NCBI RefSeq assembly: GCF_000518705.1
Contig: NZ_JAEC01000006.1
Coordinates: 222,677-286,676, forward strand
Length of the DNA: 64,000 nucleotides
Origin: Shewanella colwelliana ATCC 39565
GTDB lineage: Bacteria; Pseudomonadota; Gammaproteobacteria; Enterobacterales; Shewanellaceae
Reading direction: 5' to 3'
Part shown: positions 8,976-19,455 of the stretch, piece after piece
Numbering within the stretch: position 1 is the first letter of the stretch
Layout of the letters: each line of letters begins with the position of its first letter
Notes under the pieces: generated by a model
Databases searched by the model: none
The model's input: the letters and a program-made list of their open reading frames with translations, nothing else
What the model was told of the DNA's origin: nothing
Translations under genes and position numbers: made by a program

Positions 8976-11900
8976 TTAGTTTTGTGGTAGTGACCTCCTG
9001 TTACCCGCAGGGTGGGAGATGCCAAAGAGCAAGGTGTAGGTCACAGGTAATACTATTAAGGTCAACACAGAGGCAAAGCCAAGACCAAAAATAATGGTGA
9101 TCGCCATGGAGCCAAAAAATGCATCTGACAGTAAGGGGAACATACCTAGCATGGTGGTGATGGCCGCCATCAATACGGGTCTAACCCGGCTCACCGATGA
9201 ATCGACAACCGCTTGATACGCTGCTTTACCCTGTGACAGTTCAAGGTTTATTTGGTCCACTAACACAATGCCATTTTTAATAATCATACCGGTTAAGCTA
9301 AGCAGTCCCAGCAGTGCCATAAAACTAAAGGGGGCATCAAAGAGTAACAGGCCAGACACCACACCAATTAGCGCCAGTGGCACAGTAAACCAGATCACTA
9401 ACGGTTGTCTGACTGAGTTAAATAGCAATACTGTAATCAAGAACATGGCCAGATAACCCAGTGGGATAGAGCTAAACACCGATACTTGAGCTTCGGTTGA
9501 AGTCTCATACTCGCCGCCCCATTCCAGCTCATAGCCAGCAGGCAGTGCCATGGCTTCAATCTTGGGACGAAGTTTTCTAAACACAGAGTCGGCGGTTTCA
9601 TCGGAACCATTTATCGGATCGGCATACACGGCGAGTACGCGCTTGCGATCGCGGCGCATGATCAGTGGATTCTCCCATTTTGTACTAAAGTCCGACACCA
9701 CTTGGCTAATCGGTACAAACAGGTTGTTCTCTGAGCTCCACACTTGTAACTCAGACACGCTGTTGGCATTTAAACGTTCGCTGGCCGGTGCACGTGCCAC
9801 TATGGGTAACAAGTGGCTGTTCTCTCTATATAGACCTATCTGTTTGCCACTAAAGTTTGTGAGCAAGGCATTGTCGATATCTTGCTTGCTGATGCCCGTT
9901 TCGCGTGCCTGGGCTAATGCCAATTGCGGACGTATCAGTGTTACCTGATTCCGCCAGTTGTGGCGTACGCCTGTAGCGCTTGGTTCAGCTTTAAAAATAG
10001 CTTCTGCCTGATGGGCAAGTTGTCGCAGTATTTTTGGATCTTCACCATAGAAGCGAGCCTCAATCTTAGCCGCTGGGCTAGGGCCATTTTCCATATACTT
10101 AAAGCGGTATTCGGCTTCTGGATAACTCAGGCTCAACTCCTGTTCAAGGCTGCGCATATAGCGATTAAGCGTGGTGAGGTCGGTCATCTCAATCAGCAGT
10201 TGGGCATAAGCCTTGTAACCTTTTTCAGGCACATAGGGCAGTACAAAACGCTGTGCTCCTTGACCGATGACAGTGGTGATATTAACCAGGCCCCTATCTT
10301 CGCTGGCTTGTTGAGATAACAGATCTTGCTCAATGCGTCCCAATAGGGCCTCTGTCGCTTTAATGTCTGTGCCTTCTGGCATCCAAACGTCAACAAAAAA
10401 TATAGGGGTGTTCGATGCCGGAAAGAAGACATTCTTCACATGGCCAAATCCAACGACAGAGCCCATCAACGCCACGACCACCACCAACAAAGTCAGAGCG
10501 CGAAAACGCATCGCTAGGTTAAGGCTGACGCGATAGAGATTAAACAACCAGCCTTTGTATGGGTCGCGATCATTGTCTTCTTCAGTGATACCATCTTTAA
10601 ACATCAGGTTGCAGAAAAAGGGGGTCAGTGTCATCGCCGTCAGCCAACTAATAAACAGTGATATCAACAACACCTGAAACAGCGATACACAAAACTCACC
10701 CGTGGCAGTATCTGATAGGCCAATGGGCGCAAAAGCGATAATCGCGATGATCGTGGCCCCTAATAATGGCCATTGGGTTTGGGTGATCACTTGCTTGGCG
10801 GCTTCAAGACGAGTTTGACCCCGCTTAATGCCAATCAATATCCCTTCGGTCACCACAATGGCATTGTCAACCAACATCCCCAACGCGATGATTAGTGCCC
10901 CCAAGGAGATGATCTGCAGCTCAATATTGAGTACATTCATCACCACAAAGGTGCCCAGTATCGTCAGCAGCAGTACCAGCCCCATTAAGATGCCGGAGCG
11001 AACCCCCATAAAGATCAATAGTACGCCAATAACGATAGCGATCGATTCCGCGAGGTTAATCAAAAAACCATTGATGGTTTGATCCACCATTTTGCTTTGG
11101 TCATATACCGTGGTGAGGCTCATGCCTAACGGCAACTCACCCTCTAAGGCGGCAATTTTCTCATTTAACGCCTCACCCACCTTAACCACATTGACCCCAC
11201 CAGAGAAGGCGATGCCTACGGATAAGGCTTTTTGTCCTGCACCATGATAAAGGGTGGTGGGCACCTCATCTAAGTCTTTGTAGATGTCTGCAATATCATC
11301 TAAATAGATGAGTTTTGCACTCCCAGGAGGGCTGACAACTAAGCGTGAGAGCGCATTGGTGCTATCAAACTCACCGGTTGGATGAATACGGATACGATTA
11401 TCACCCACCTTAATACTGCCAGCATTGGACACCACGTTTTGGCTGTTAATCAGGCCATAGATATAATCTTGGTTGAGTCCGAGTGCATTGATCTTTTGGG
11501 TGGAAATTTCTACCACGACTTGTTCATCAACCGCGCCAGCAATACTGATCCGCTTAATGCCCTTTACCAGAACTAACTCGCGTCTAAGAAAGTCGGCATA
11601 ATTTTGTAATTCGCGATCGCTGTAGCCCTCACCGCTTAAGTTGAGCAAGATGCCATACACATCACCAAAGTCATCAATAACCTCTGGCTCCATGACGCCT
11701 TGGGGGAGGATGCCTTTGGCATCGTTCACTTTACGGCGAACCTCATCCCACACTTGCGGCAGTTCGCTCGCGCCATAGTTTTCTTGAATCTCAATCTCTA
11801 TTTGAGACAAGCCTGCGCTATTAATCGAGGTGATATGCTTGATGCCATCGAGCTGCTGCAAGGCATCTTCCAGTGGCAGTGTCACCTCCTCTTCGACCTG

Positions 11901-12071
11901 CTCGGGTGATGCTCCGGGGTAGGCGGTGACCACAAGTGCTTGCTTAATGGTGAACTCAGGAAATTCCAACTGTCCTAAATTAAAAAAGGAGAGACTACCG
12001 CCAATCAGCAGTAGCAGCGCAAACATCCAACTGACGACTTTGTGGGTGATTGAATACTCAGCAAAATTCAT
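8976..12071 (-). CDS. RND-family multidrug efflux pump, inner-membrane subunit
   Basis: This 1,031-residue proton-driven exporter of the AcrB/HAE-1 superfamily works with the adaptor encoded just upstream and presumably a TolC-type channel encoded elsewhere. It starts with the typical first membrane helix and the FPEF...YPGASPEQVEEEV porter-domain signature. Membrane-helix residues for proton relay are visible: Asp402 in GMLVDNAIVV, where AcrB has two aspartates and this protein has Asp-Asn, and Lys932 in GMIIKNGIVL. The length and the two-fold repeat of porter and membrane halves are normal. Its ATG lies 3 bases after the adaptor stop, so the two form one operon. Substrates cannot be predicted. 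Confidence 0.93.
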   Translation of the reverse strand: MNFAEYSITHKVVSWMFALLLLIGGSLSFFNLGQLEFPEFTIKQALVVTAYPGASPEQVEEEVTLPLEDALQQLDGIKHITSINSAGLSQIEIEIQENYGASELPQVWDEVRRKVNDAKGILPQGVMEPEVIDDFGDVYGILLNLSGEGYSDRELQNYADFLRRELVLVKGIKRISIAGAVDEQVVVEISTQKINALGLNQDYIYGLINSQNVVSNAGSIKVGDNRIRIHPTGEFDSTNALSRLVVSPPGSAKLIYLDDIADIYKDLDEVPTTLYHGAGQKALSVGIAFSGGVNVVKVGEALNEKIAALEGELPLGMSLTTVYDQSKMVDQTINGFLINLAESIAIVIGVLLIFMGVRSGILMGLVLLLTILGTFVVMNVLNIELQIISLGALIIALGMLVDNAIVVTEGILIGIKRGQTRLEAAKQVITQTQWPLLGATIIAIIAFAPIGLSDTATGEFCVSLFQVLLISLFISWLTAMTLTPFFCNLMFKDGITEEDNDRDPYKGWLFNLYRVSLNLAMRFRALTLLVVVVALMGSVVGFGHVKNVFFPASNTPIFFVDVWMPEGTDIKATEALLGRIEQDLLSQQASEDRGLVNITTVIGQGAQRFVLPYVPEKGYKAYAQLLIEMTDLTTLNRYMRSLEQELSLSYPEAEYRFKYMENGPSPAAKIEARFYGEDPKILRQLAHQAEAIFKAEPSATGVRHNWRNQVTLIRPQLALAQARETGISKQDIDNALLTNFSGKQIGLYRENSHLLPIVARAPASERLNANSVSELQVWSSENNLFVPISQVVSDFSTKWENPLIMRRDRKRVLAVYADPINGSDETADSVFRKLRPKIEAMALPAGYELEWGGEYETSTEAQVSVFSSIPLGYLAMFLITVLLFNSVRQPLVIWFTVPLALIGVVSGLLLFDAPFSFMALLGLLSLTGMIIKNGIVLVDQINLELSQGKAAYQAVVDSSVSRVRPVLMAAITTMLGMFPLLSDAFFGSMAITIIFGLGFASVLTLIVLPVTYTLLFGISHPAGNRRSLPQN

Positions 12072-12074
12072 CGA

Positions 12075-13154
12075 CTAAACCCCTCGCTGCCAATGCAAAG
12101 GCTTAACTTGCAGATCGTCTTTAAGGTATTGCACGCCCGCCACAACTACTTTGTCGCCAACCTCTATTCCATTGAGCACCTCAATGCCATCGGTGGTGAC
12201 TTTACCTAGGGTGATCACTTTTGCCTGCACGGCACCCGTATCACTGTTATAGGTCCATACAATGGTTTCACCGTCTAGGTCGCGTTTAATTATTGCACTG
12301 GCAGGTAGGGTAACCACTTTGTGGTTTTCGTTGTGTGACAAGTCGATGGTGAGCTGGGCACTCATGCCTGGTAACACGCTAATATCTTGTGGCACTGGGA
12401 GCGTAAACACCACTTCATAACTCTGGCTGCCCGGCGTTACTTGGGTGGCAAACTCCTTTAGGCGAGCAGGGTAGCTGTGCTCAGGAGAGTGACTAAACAC
12501 CACGCTAGGCAGAAAGGGAGTATTAGGGTTAAAGCGTGTCACTTGGCTAGCGAGCGATTCAGGCACTTGAATGACAACATCAATAAAGCGATCTTTTTGC
12601 AGCAGTAACACAGGTTGATTGGCTTGAACTATTTGATGATTGTCTATGTTGGTTTTGGCCACTGTGCCGTTAAAAGGGGCCTTAATCACCGTATAACTAA
12701 GCTGATCTTGCGCGCTAGCAAGGTTTGCTGCTGCCGATTTGAGTTGTGCTTTAGCCAAGTCATAGTCAGCTTGAGAGATTAACTCACGGCGTAGCAGTGC
12801 TCCTTTGCGTTTAAAGTCCGCTGCGGCGAGTTCATGGTCGGCCTCTCGGTTAAGTAAAGTATTGCGTGCATCGCGGTCATCAAGGCGCGCGAGTGTATCG
12901 CCCTTATTGACACGTTGGCCCTCAATGAGTGAAAACTCAACGAGTTGCCCCGACAGGCGAAATGATAGCTCTGCTTGTTGGGTTGCGGCAACTTTAGCGG
13001 GAAATGTGCGCAATGACGTGGCATTGACATCCTTCACTTCCAAAAGCTTAACAGGTCGAACCGTCGGCACCGTCACCTCAGAGGATTCCGCGCTGCAGCC
13101 AGCAAGTATAATGGTCAATACCATTAGTGAAAGAGAGGTTGTCAGGTGTTTCAT
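12075..13154 (-). CDS. RND efflux periplasmic adaptor (membrane fusion lipoprotein)
   Basis: This 359-residue MFP subunit links the RND pump to the outer-membrane channel. It has a lipoprotein signal with lipobox LAGC (Cys20). A split lipoyl/barrel-sandwich half (RVNKGDTLARLDDRDARN), an alpha-hairpin, the second half (VIKAPFNGTVAKTNIDNHQIV) and a beta-barrel and membrane-proximal region follow. I used the ATG at 13154, where the signal peptide begins. The open frame continues to a TTG at 13190 without a ribosome site. It is the first gene of the efflux operon and is transcribed divergently from a LysR regulator. Confidence 0.9.
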   Translation of the reverse strand: MKHLTTSLSLMVLTIILAGCSAESSEVTVPTVRPVKLLEVKDVNATSLRTFPAKVAATQQAELSFRLSGQLVEFSLIEGQRVNKGDTLARLDDRDARNTLLNREADHELAAADFKRKGALLRRELISQADYDLAKAQLKSAAANLASAQDQLSYTVIKAPFNGTVAKTNIDNHQIVQANQPVLLLQKDRFIDVVIQVPESLASQVTRFNPNTPFLPSVVFSHSPEHSYPARLKEFATQVTPGSQSYEVVFTLPVPQDISVLPGMSAQLTIDLSHNENHKVVTLPASAIIKRDLDGETIVWTYNSDTGAVQAKVITLGKVTTDGIEVLNGIEVGDKVVVAGVQYLKDDLQVKPLHWQRGV

Positions 13155-13351
13155 AACGTAAATCCCATGCGTTGTGACAAGATGTATCAAAGTTGTGGCA
13201 ACGATAACAGGACTATTTGTTGAGTAAAATGGAATTATATGGAGCTATGGGTTCCACAAAATGAAACTGAGTTTACTTGATTTACCCTTGTGAGTGTGTG
13301 CAAAGTAAAAGGGCAGAATGGCCCCCATTTATCCTATTTTGAGATGTCACC

Positions 13352-14296
13352 ATGAAAACTGAAGATATTGCGCTGTTCCACCGTATTGTCGAAACTGGCA
13401 GTTTAGTGGAGGCTGCAGATATTTTAAACTTACCTAAGTCGACCCTAAGTCGCCGCTTGCAAGCCTTAGAAGATGAACTCAATGTGAAGCTGTTCCATCG
13501 TCAGAGTCGGGCCATGACCTTAACGGCGTCTGGCAGCCATTTTTACGATAAAACTACGCCAATGTTGGCGACATTGGAACAAACCCTATCGGAGCTGTCT
13601 GGCCAAGAGGCACAAGTTGCCGGTCATTTACGCATTCTGATTTTCCCCATCCCCGAGATTCTGCACATTACCCACGCTATTTTTGAGTTTATGGATCTCA
13701 ACCCAGAGTTAACCGTCGAAATTATCGTCAGCTCTGAGCCTAAGGATATGATAAGAAACAACATCGACTTAGCCTTTATGCTCGAAGATGCCTTTAACGA
13801 AAATGAGATGGTGGCACGACACATAATTGATGAAACCGTGCATTTTTTTGCTAGCCCAGAATATCTAGAGAGAGCGGGTAAACCCCTCACGCCAGAGGAG
13901 TTACCCGCGCATAACTCCATTTTGTTCCGCTACCCTAATGGCCGAATTTTTAACGAGGTCCCCTTTGGTAAAGAGAAAACTCTGTCGGTAACTGGCAACC
14001 TGTGTGTGAACAGTTTGGGCACCTGTTTAGAAGCGACTTTAATGGGGCGAGGGATCTCAATGATGCCACTGCCTATTGCACAAGAGTATGTGGAAAACGG
14101 CAAATTAGTGATGCTATTTGAAGACGTGGAGCCCTATGAAGGTAAGTGTTTCTTGGTTTATCCCTCACGGCGTTTTATTAGCTTAGCGAGTCAACGATTT
14201 ATCGACCATATGATGTTGGCGTTAGAGACATGTATTCAAAATGGTGCCTGCGATCGACAAGCCAAAACCAAAGGCGCTATTAAGCCCCTGATCTAG
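13352..14296 (+). CDS. LysR-family transcriptional regulator beside the efflux operon
   Basis: This 314-residue LysR-type regulator has an N-terminal winged helix-turn-helix at residues 1-60 (GSLVEAADILNLPKSTLSRRLQALEDEL) and a substrate-binding domain from about residue 90 that would bind a small co-inducer. The divergent arrangement with the RND operon, sharing a 197-bp intergenic region, is the classical layout for local control. It therefore probably regulates the pump and itself, which is inference from position. The aliphatic (S/T)LSRR recognition helix is like those of LysR regulators of the CrgA/AaeR type. Confidence 0.9.
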   Translation: MKTEDIALFHRIVETGSLVEAADILNLPKSTLSRRLQALEDELNVKLFHRQSRAMTLTASGSHFYDKTTPMLATLEQTLSELSGQEAQVAGHLRILIFPIPEILHITHAIFEFMDLNPELTVEIIVSSEPKDMIRNNIDLAFMLEDAFNENEMVARHIIDETVHFFASPEYLERAGKPLTPEELPAHNSILFRYPNGRIFNEVPFGKEKTLSVTGNLCVNSLGTCLEATLMGRGISMMPLPIAQEYVENGKLVMLFEDVEPYEGKCFLVYPSRRFISLASQRFIDHMMLALETCIQNGACDRQAKTKGAIKPLI

Positions 14297-14343
14297 AATA
14301 TGACCTTGGATTAAGGCCATAAACGTTGAGCCTAACTAGGGTA

Positions 14344-15003
14344 TTAATCGGCGCTGATAATGAGGCCGAAGGGGGCAAGTAGTTGCTCTTGTTGCCATTG
14401 ATTAATCATCACGCCCTCAAGCGCCACTGTGCGTGGATCTAAGCCGTCGAGTTCGACTCGGGTGAGGTTGGCGCCGCGCAGCTCAAAACTGCCCCACTGC
14501 TCAGGGCTAAACTCCCCGCCACTGAGGTCTGCGCCCTTCATTGAAGCAGCCGTTAAATTAGCGCCGCGCCAGCGGTTATCAAACAGTTCGCACGCTTCAA
14601 GGAGTACGCCATCAAAGTTACTGTAGGCCAAGTTGCAGCCAGTAATAAACCCACTGCAAAAATAGCTTTTCTGGGTGATGTAGTTGGTGAAACTGGCGCG
14701 ATGAAAGTCGCTACCTTGTAAGTTACAGTTGCGAAACTCGGCGCCAAAACAGCGACTACCGGTAAAGGTTGCCATGCTCAGATTACACTGCTTAAAACTG
14801 GCATTGATTAAGGTGGCGTAGCTAAAGCTGCAACCAATAAGGTCGCCGCTTTCAATAAACTGGCAGCGTTCAAACTGGCAATCACTCAGGTCTGCATGGT
14901 TAAATTGGCAGCGGTAGAACTGACAATCTTGAAAGTGGTGCGCTTGCAGATCTTCACCACTGAAATCATGGTCGACAAAATGTTGTTTCGTCATCAAGCT
15001 CAT
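14344..15003 (-). CDS. qnr: Qnr-family pentapeptide-repeat protein (quinolone target protection)
   Basis: This 219-residue right-handed quadrilateral beta-helix protein shows the pentapeptide pattern A(D/N)Lxx/CxF throughout. Compared from memory with QnrA (218 residues) it aligns over its full length, sharing YRCQF, CQFIESG, CSFSYA, ASFKQC, CNLAYSN, CELFDN, LDGLDPR and WQQEQLL. Qnr proteins bind DNA gyrase and topoisomerase IV and relieve quinolone inhibition. Its ATG overlaps the stop of the upstream MATE exporter by 4 bases (ATGA at 15000-15003), so translation is probably coupled; a second ATG lies at 14994. No separate promoter or LexA-type box is expected between them. Chromosomal Qnr genes are typical of aquatic bacteria, and QnrA is thought to come from Shewanella algae. 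Confidence 0.92.
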   Translation of the reverse strand: MSLMTKQHFVDHDFSGEDLQAHHFQDCQFYRCQFNHADLSDCQFERCQFIESGDLIGCSFSYATLINASFKQCNLSMATFTGSRCFGAEFRNCNLQGSDFHRASFTNYITQKSYFCSGFITGCNLAYSNFDGVLLEACELFDNRWRGANLTAASMKGADLSGGEFSPEQWGSFELRGANLTRVELDGLDPRTVALEGVMINQWQQEQLLAPFGLIISAD

Positions 15004-16367
15004 CGCTTAATCAGCTCCACATGATCTGGGCTTTTATTCGGTTCGCTGATCCGTTTGGCCAAGATATAACAGGCGATGCCCATAAGAGTATTAGTGATAG
15101 GCAATGCCAGCAGTAATCCCTTAACTCCGCCTAAGTAGGAGCCTAATGCGGCCAATGGCAGCAAGAGTAAAAATAACCGACACAGATTGAGCACGAGTGA
15201 GCTCATTGGGCGATGATAGGCGTTAAGGGAAGTAGCCATTAGAATCACCATTCCCAGCGGGCCATAGGCGGCAGGGAGGGCAATAATATAGAAGGTCAGC
15301 CATTCAATCACTTGAGGGTCGCTACTAAATAATTCGGCAATTGGTGTGGCCAAAAATAGCAGTGGCAGATAGAGCAAGGTTTGAAACACCAGCACAAACT
15401 TAAGCGACAACAGCAGGGCATCACGGGCTCGTTCGGTCTGGCCAGCGCCAAGGTTTTGGGCAATAAAAGGCACTAAGCTCGATGACAGCGCCATCACGGC
15501 AATTAACAGCACTGACTCTAAGCGCGTTCCGGCCCCAAAGGCGGCCACAGCACTGTGATCGATACGCGCCAACATCGCCATAATGACAGCATTAGCCACA
15601 GGATTAAGCAGATTCATTAAGGCTGCTGGCTGAGCAATATGAGCCAGTTGGCGCCAGTTACAGCGCAGACGTTCAAGATTAAACTCGGCAAACTCAACCA
15701 AGTTACGTTTAATAATCAGTAAGTAACCCGACAGCGACAGCGCAACGACCCAAGAGATAAGTGTTGCAATGGCCGCACCTTGGATCTCTAAACGTGGAAA
15801 TGGTCCAAGACCAAAAATCAGTAGGGGGTCGAGCACTAAATTGATGATGGCGGCCAGCGCCATAATCTTAGCGGGTGATTTGGTATCGCCCGTGGCGCGT
15901 AACCCCTGGTTACCCACCATTAGTAGCACCAGCAATGGCGCGCCGAGGTACCATAAAAACATATAGTCGCGTATAAGCGGCAAGCTAGAATCGTTAGCGC
16001 CAAGCAAGGTAAACAGCGGGCCAATACAGAGGCTACCTAGCAGTGACAGCCCTGCCGTCAACCAAAAGGTGATCAGTAGGGCGTCGTGCAGAAACACCTT
16101 AGCCTTGGCACTGTTACCACTGCCAATGAGTCGCCCTAAATTGGTCGACACCCCAGCCCCAATGCCAATGGCAATGCTAGAGATCACTAAGGTTACAGGA
16201 AAGGTAAAACTAATAGCCGCTAATGCTTCAGTGCCTAACTGACTGATAAAAAAGGTATCCACAAGACTGAACCCAAGAATGGTTAAAATACCAATCAGGT
16301 TAGGGAGGCTCATGTTTAGCAGTACACGACCGATTGGCTGGCTGAGCAGCCCGTGTCTGTCTCTCAT
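15000..16367 (-). CDS. MATE-family multidrug/sodium antiporter
   Basis: This 455-residue inner-membrane exporter of the MATE superfamily has about 12 hydrophobic helices in two homologous halves. Signatures include PNLIGILTILGFSLVDTFFI in helix 1, GAGVSTNLGRLIGSG after helix 2, and a second-half counterpart FIAQNLGAGQTERA. It is closer in style to the DinF/VmrA branch than to classical NorM, as far as can be judged by eye. Family members export cationic drugs, including fluoroquinolones, using Na+ or H+ gradients. The last 4 bases overlap the start of the Qnr-family gene, so the two form an operon. The start shares a 224-bp divergent region with groES. Confidence 0.9.
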   Translation of the reverse strand: MRDRHGLLSQPIGRVLLNMSLPNLIGILTILGFSLVDTFFISQLGTEALAAISFTFPVTLVISSIAIGIGAGVSTNLGRLIGSGNSAKAKVFLHDALLITFWLTAGLSLLGSLCIGPLFTLLGANDSSLPLIRDYMFLWYLGAPLLVLLMVGNQGLRATGDTKSPAKIMALAAIINLVLDPLLIFGLGPFPRLEIQGAAIATLISWVVALSLSGYLLIIKRNLVEFAEFNLERLRCNWRQLAHIAQPAALMNLLNPVANAVIMAMLARIDHSAVAAFGAGTRLESVLLIAVMALSSSLVPFIAQNLGAGQTERARDALLLSLKFVLVFQTLLYLPLLFLATPIAELFSSDPQVIEWLTFYIIALPAAYGPLGMVILMATSLNAYHRPMSSLVLNLCRLFLLLLPLAALGSYLGGVKGLLLALPITNTLMGIACYILAKRISEPNKSPDHVELIKR

Positions 16368-16469
16368 TAAAGTGGATTGCCTAGATTACAGAAGGAGGGC
16401 AATTCTATCAGGATTGGCTGATATTTTATAAAACCGAGTTAAAAAAAATGAGATTTTTTTTGTAAAGCC

Positions 16470-16500
16470 CTTGGATCTTGATGCAGCGACCCCCATATAA
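16470..16500 (+). promoter_or_regulatory. probable sigma-32 (RpoH) heat-shock promoter of groESL
   Basis: CTTGGA at 16470-16475 and CCCCATATAA at 16491-16500 resemble the RpoH consensus (CTTGAA / CCCCATNT) with a spacer of 14-15 bases. The pair lies 92 bases before groES, where a heat-shock promoter is expected. Confidence 0.75.
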
Positions 16501-16591
16501 CCAAACATCAGACGACATAAGGCTTATGTCGTATTACTTTGAAAAACCGCCAACGTTTGTTGGGCAAAAAAATCATTAGGAGAGTCCATAG

Positions 16592-16882
16592 ATGAATATT
16601 CGTCCATTACATGACCGCGTCATTGTTAAGCGTTCTGAAGTTGAATCAAAATCTGCCGGTGGCATCGTACTTACAGGTAGTGCTGCTGAGCAATCAACTC
16701 GCGGTGTAGTCCTTGCAGTAGGCAATGGCCGAATTCTTGAGAACGGTAGCGTACAACCTCTAGACGTTAAGGTTGGCGACACAGTTATCTTCAATGAAGG
16801 TTACGGCGTGAAAAAAGAGAAGATCGACGGCGAAGAAGTCTTGATCCTATCTGAAGCAGATCTAATGGCTGTAGTGGAATAA
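16592..16882 (+). CDS. groES: co-chaperonin GroES
   Basis: This 96-residue GroES (Cpn10) forms the heptameric lid of the GroEL chamber in the cytoplasm. It has the family start [13 protein letters not shown], the mobile-loop region ([13 protein letters not shown]) and the C-terminal [19 protein letters not shown] at 16578-16583 is a strong ribosome site. It is followed after 56 bases by groEL, and both are expressed from the heat-shock promoter upstream. Codon use in this and the next gene is strongly biased, as expected of highly expressed genes. Confidence 0.98.
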   Translation: MNIRPLHDRVIVKRSEVESKSAGGIVLTGSAAEQSTRGVVLAVGNGRILENGSVQPLDVKVGDTVIFNEGYGVKKEKIDGEEVLILSEADLMAVVE

Positions 16883-16926
16883 TCCACTAAGTTACTTTCT
16901 ATCCCAGTTAAACCCAATTTTTTTAA

Positions 16927-18588
<1,662 letters not shown>

Positions 18589-18611
18589 ATTTTACGGGCC
18601 TAAATCTGTGA

Positions 18612-18788
18612 TAGCTGCGTTGCTTCACCACTCGTTTAGTGTACTAAACGTCGCGGTAAAGCGCCTTGCTCTAACAAGATTTATACCATGTAAAATGCTC
18701 TGCTGGTCTTAAGCCTAACAGCCTAAAGCCAAATGAAAGCTCTGACATCTAGCGATGTCGGAGCTTTTTGCTTTTAGGAGAGTGAGTA
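18612..18788 (+). repeat. terminator-bearing repeat, unit 1
   Basis: This unit begins with a palindrome at 18633-18650 (CGTTTAGT-GT-ACTAAACG) and contains a 54-bp core at 18663-18716 that recurs without a mismatch at 18848-18901. It ends with a terminator (18736-18769) and the tail GGAGAGTGAGT. The core and the terminator recur after hipA at 20761-20868. Confidence 0.85.
18736..18769 (+). terminator. terminator downstream of groEL, inside repeat unit 1
   Basis: A 14-bp stem (AAAGCTCTGACATC / GATGTCGGAGCTTT, one G-U type pair) with a TAGC loop is followed by TT. The same hairpin recurs at 20823-20868. Confidence 0.85.
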
Positions 18789-18985
18789 GCGTTGTGTTGC
18801 CACATGCTTGTAAGGTGTTAGCAGAGAACTAAACGTCGTGGCAAGAAGCCTTGCTCTAACAAGATTTATACCATGTAAAATGCTCTGCTGGTCTTAAGCC
18901 TCACAGCCTGAAACCAAACTTCTTGTAAAAGAATAGAGAAAGCCCCGATACTTTGAGTATCGGGGCTTTTTGTTAGCTGAAATTG
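18789..18985 (+). repeat. terminator-bearing repeat, unit 2
   Basis: This unit shares with the other units the segment ACTAAACGTCGTGGCAAGAA and an identical 54-bp core (18848-18901), but it ends in a different terminator (18941-18972). It lies directly behind unit 1. Confidence 0.8.
18941..18972 (+). terminator. terminator inside repeat unit 2
   Basis: A perfect 12-bp stem (AGCCCCGATACT / AGTATCGGGGCT) with a 3-base loop is followed by TTTTT. It isolates hipBA from read-through out of groESL. Confidence 0.88.
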
Positions 18986-19018
18986 AGTAAGGTGAGTGAG
19001 CGGTTTGGGCTAGCTCTA

Positions 19019-19190
19019 AAGGTGTAAATTACTACACTTTTAGGCCGATTAATGGCTGGGTAATAATAAAGGTGTACGAAGTTACACTTTATGTGGTATC
19101 GAAACGCTAAACTCCACTAAAGTGTATGAAGCTACACTTTAATGTTGAATCATCGAATAGTTAGGGCTAAAGTGTATTGAAGTACACTTT
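19019..19190 (+). promoter_or_regulatory. four palindromic operators upstream of hipBA, 50-bp period
   Basis: Four inverted repeats of the form AA(A/G)GTGTA-N6-TACACTTT occupy 19019-19040, 19069-19090, 19119-19140 and 19169-19190. Each is 8-6-8 with identical arms apart from one A/G position, and the centres are exactly 50 bp apart. The sequences between them differ. The last one ends 25 bases before the hipB ATG. E. coli HipB also binds four operators of another sequence, so these are probably the HipB autoregulatory sites. Confidence 0.85.
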
Positions 19191-19215
19191 TAGTTAATCT
19201 TACGGAATTTACGTT

Positions 19216-19452
19216 ATGGCATCTTCGCTAAATCAACAATCCTTGGGATCACTGGTTAAAGAAAACCGCAAAAAAGCAGGACTGACCCAAGAGGTGGCGG
19301 CGATGTTGTGCGGTGTCACTAAAAAGACGTTGATCCGAGTAGAGAAAGGTGAAGATGTTTATATCTCTACCCTGTTTAAAATCCTTGATGGATTGGGCGT
19401 CACTATTGTTGCTAAGCAAAAAAGCAGTGAAAACGCGAGTGGGTGGTACTAG
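19216..19452 (+). CDS. hipB: HipB-like antitoxin, XRE-family repressor
   Basis: This 78-residue DNA-binding protein has a Cro/C1-type helix-turn-helix ([20 protein letters not shown], then [15 protein letters not shown]). HipB binds and neutralises the kinase toxin HipA and represses the operon. A short tail (SSENASGWY) follows the HTH, resembling the C-terminal extension that in E. coli HipB ends in tryptophan. The ribosome site is weak (CGGA). The stop lies 3 bases before the hipA ATG. The four palindromes upstream are the likely binding sites. Confidence 0.88.
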   Translation: MASSLNQQSLGSLVKENRKKAGLTQEVAAMLCGVTKKTLIRVEKGEDVYISTLFKILDGLGVTIVAKQKSSENASGWY

Positions 19453-19455
19453 TTT

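Larger units (their letters stand above)
18589..19215. other. repeat- and operator-rich region between groEL and hipB
   Basis: These 627 bases without a gene hold two consecutive copies of a repeat unit (about 18612-18788 and 18789-18985), each ending in its own rho-independent terminator. Four palindromic operators at 19019-19190 then precede hipB. Most of the region is therefore accounted for by repeats, terminators and the hipBA control region. Confidence 0.7.

Noticed and set aside
9550..10319. Plus-strand open frames of about 130 codons opposite the RND gene
   Set aside because: They are shadows of the RND frame, which has full family motifs.
19019..19190. Regularly spaced palindromes that could suggest a CRISPR array
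   Set aside because: The repeats are only 22 bp with 28-bp gaps and lie directly in the hipBA promoter region. No cas genes are present, so operators fit better.
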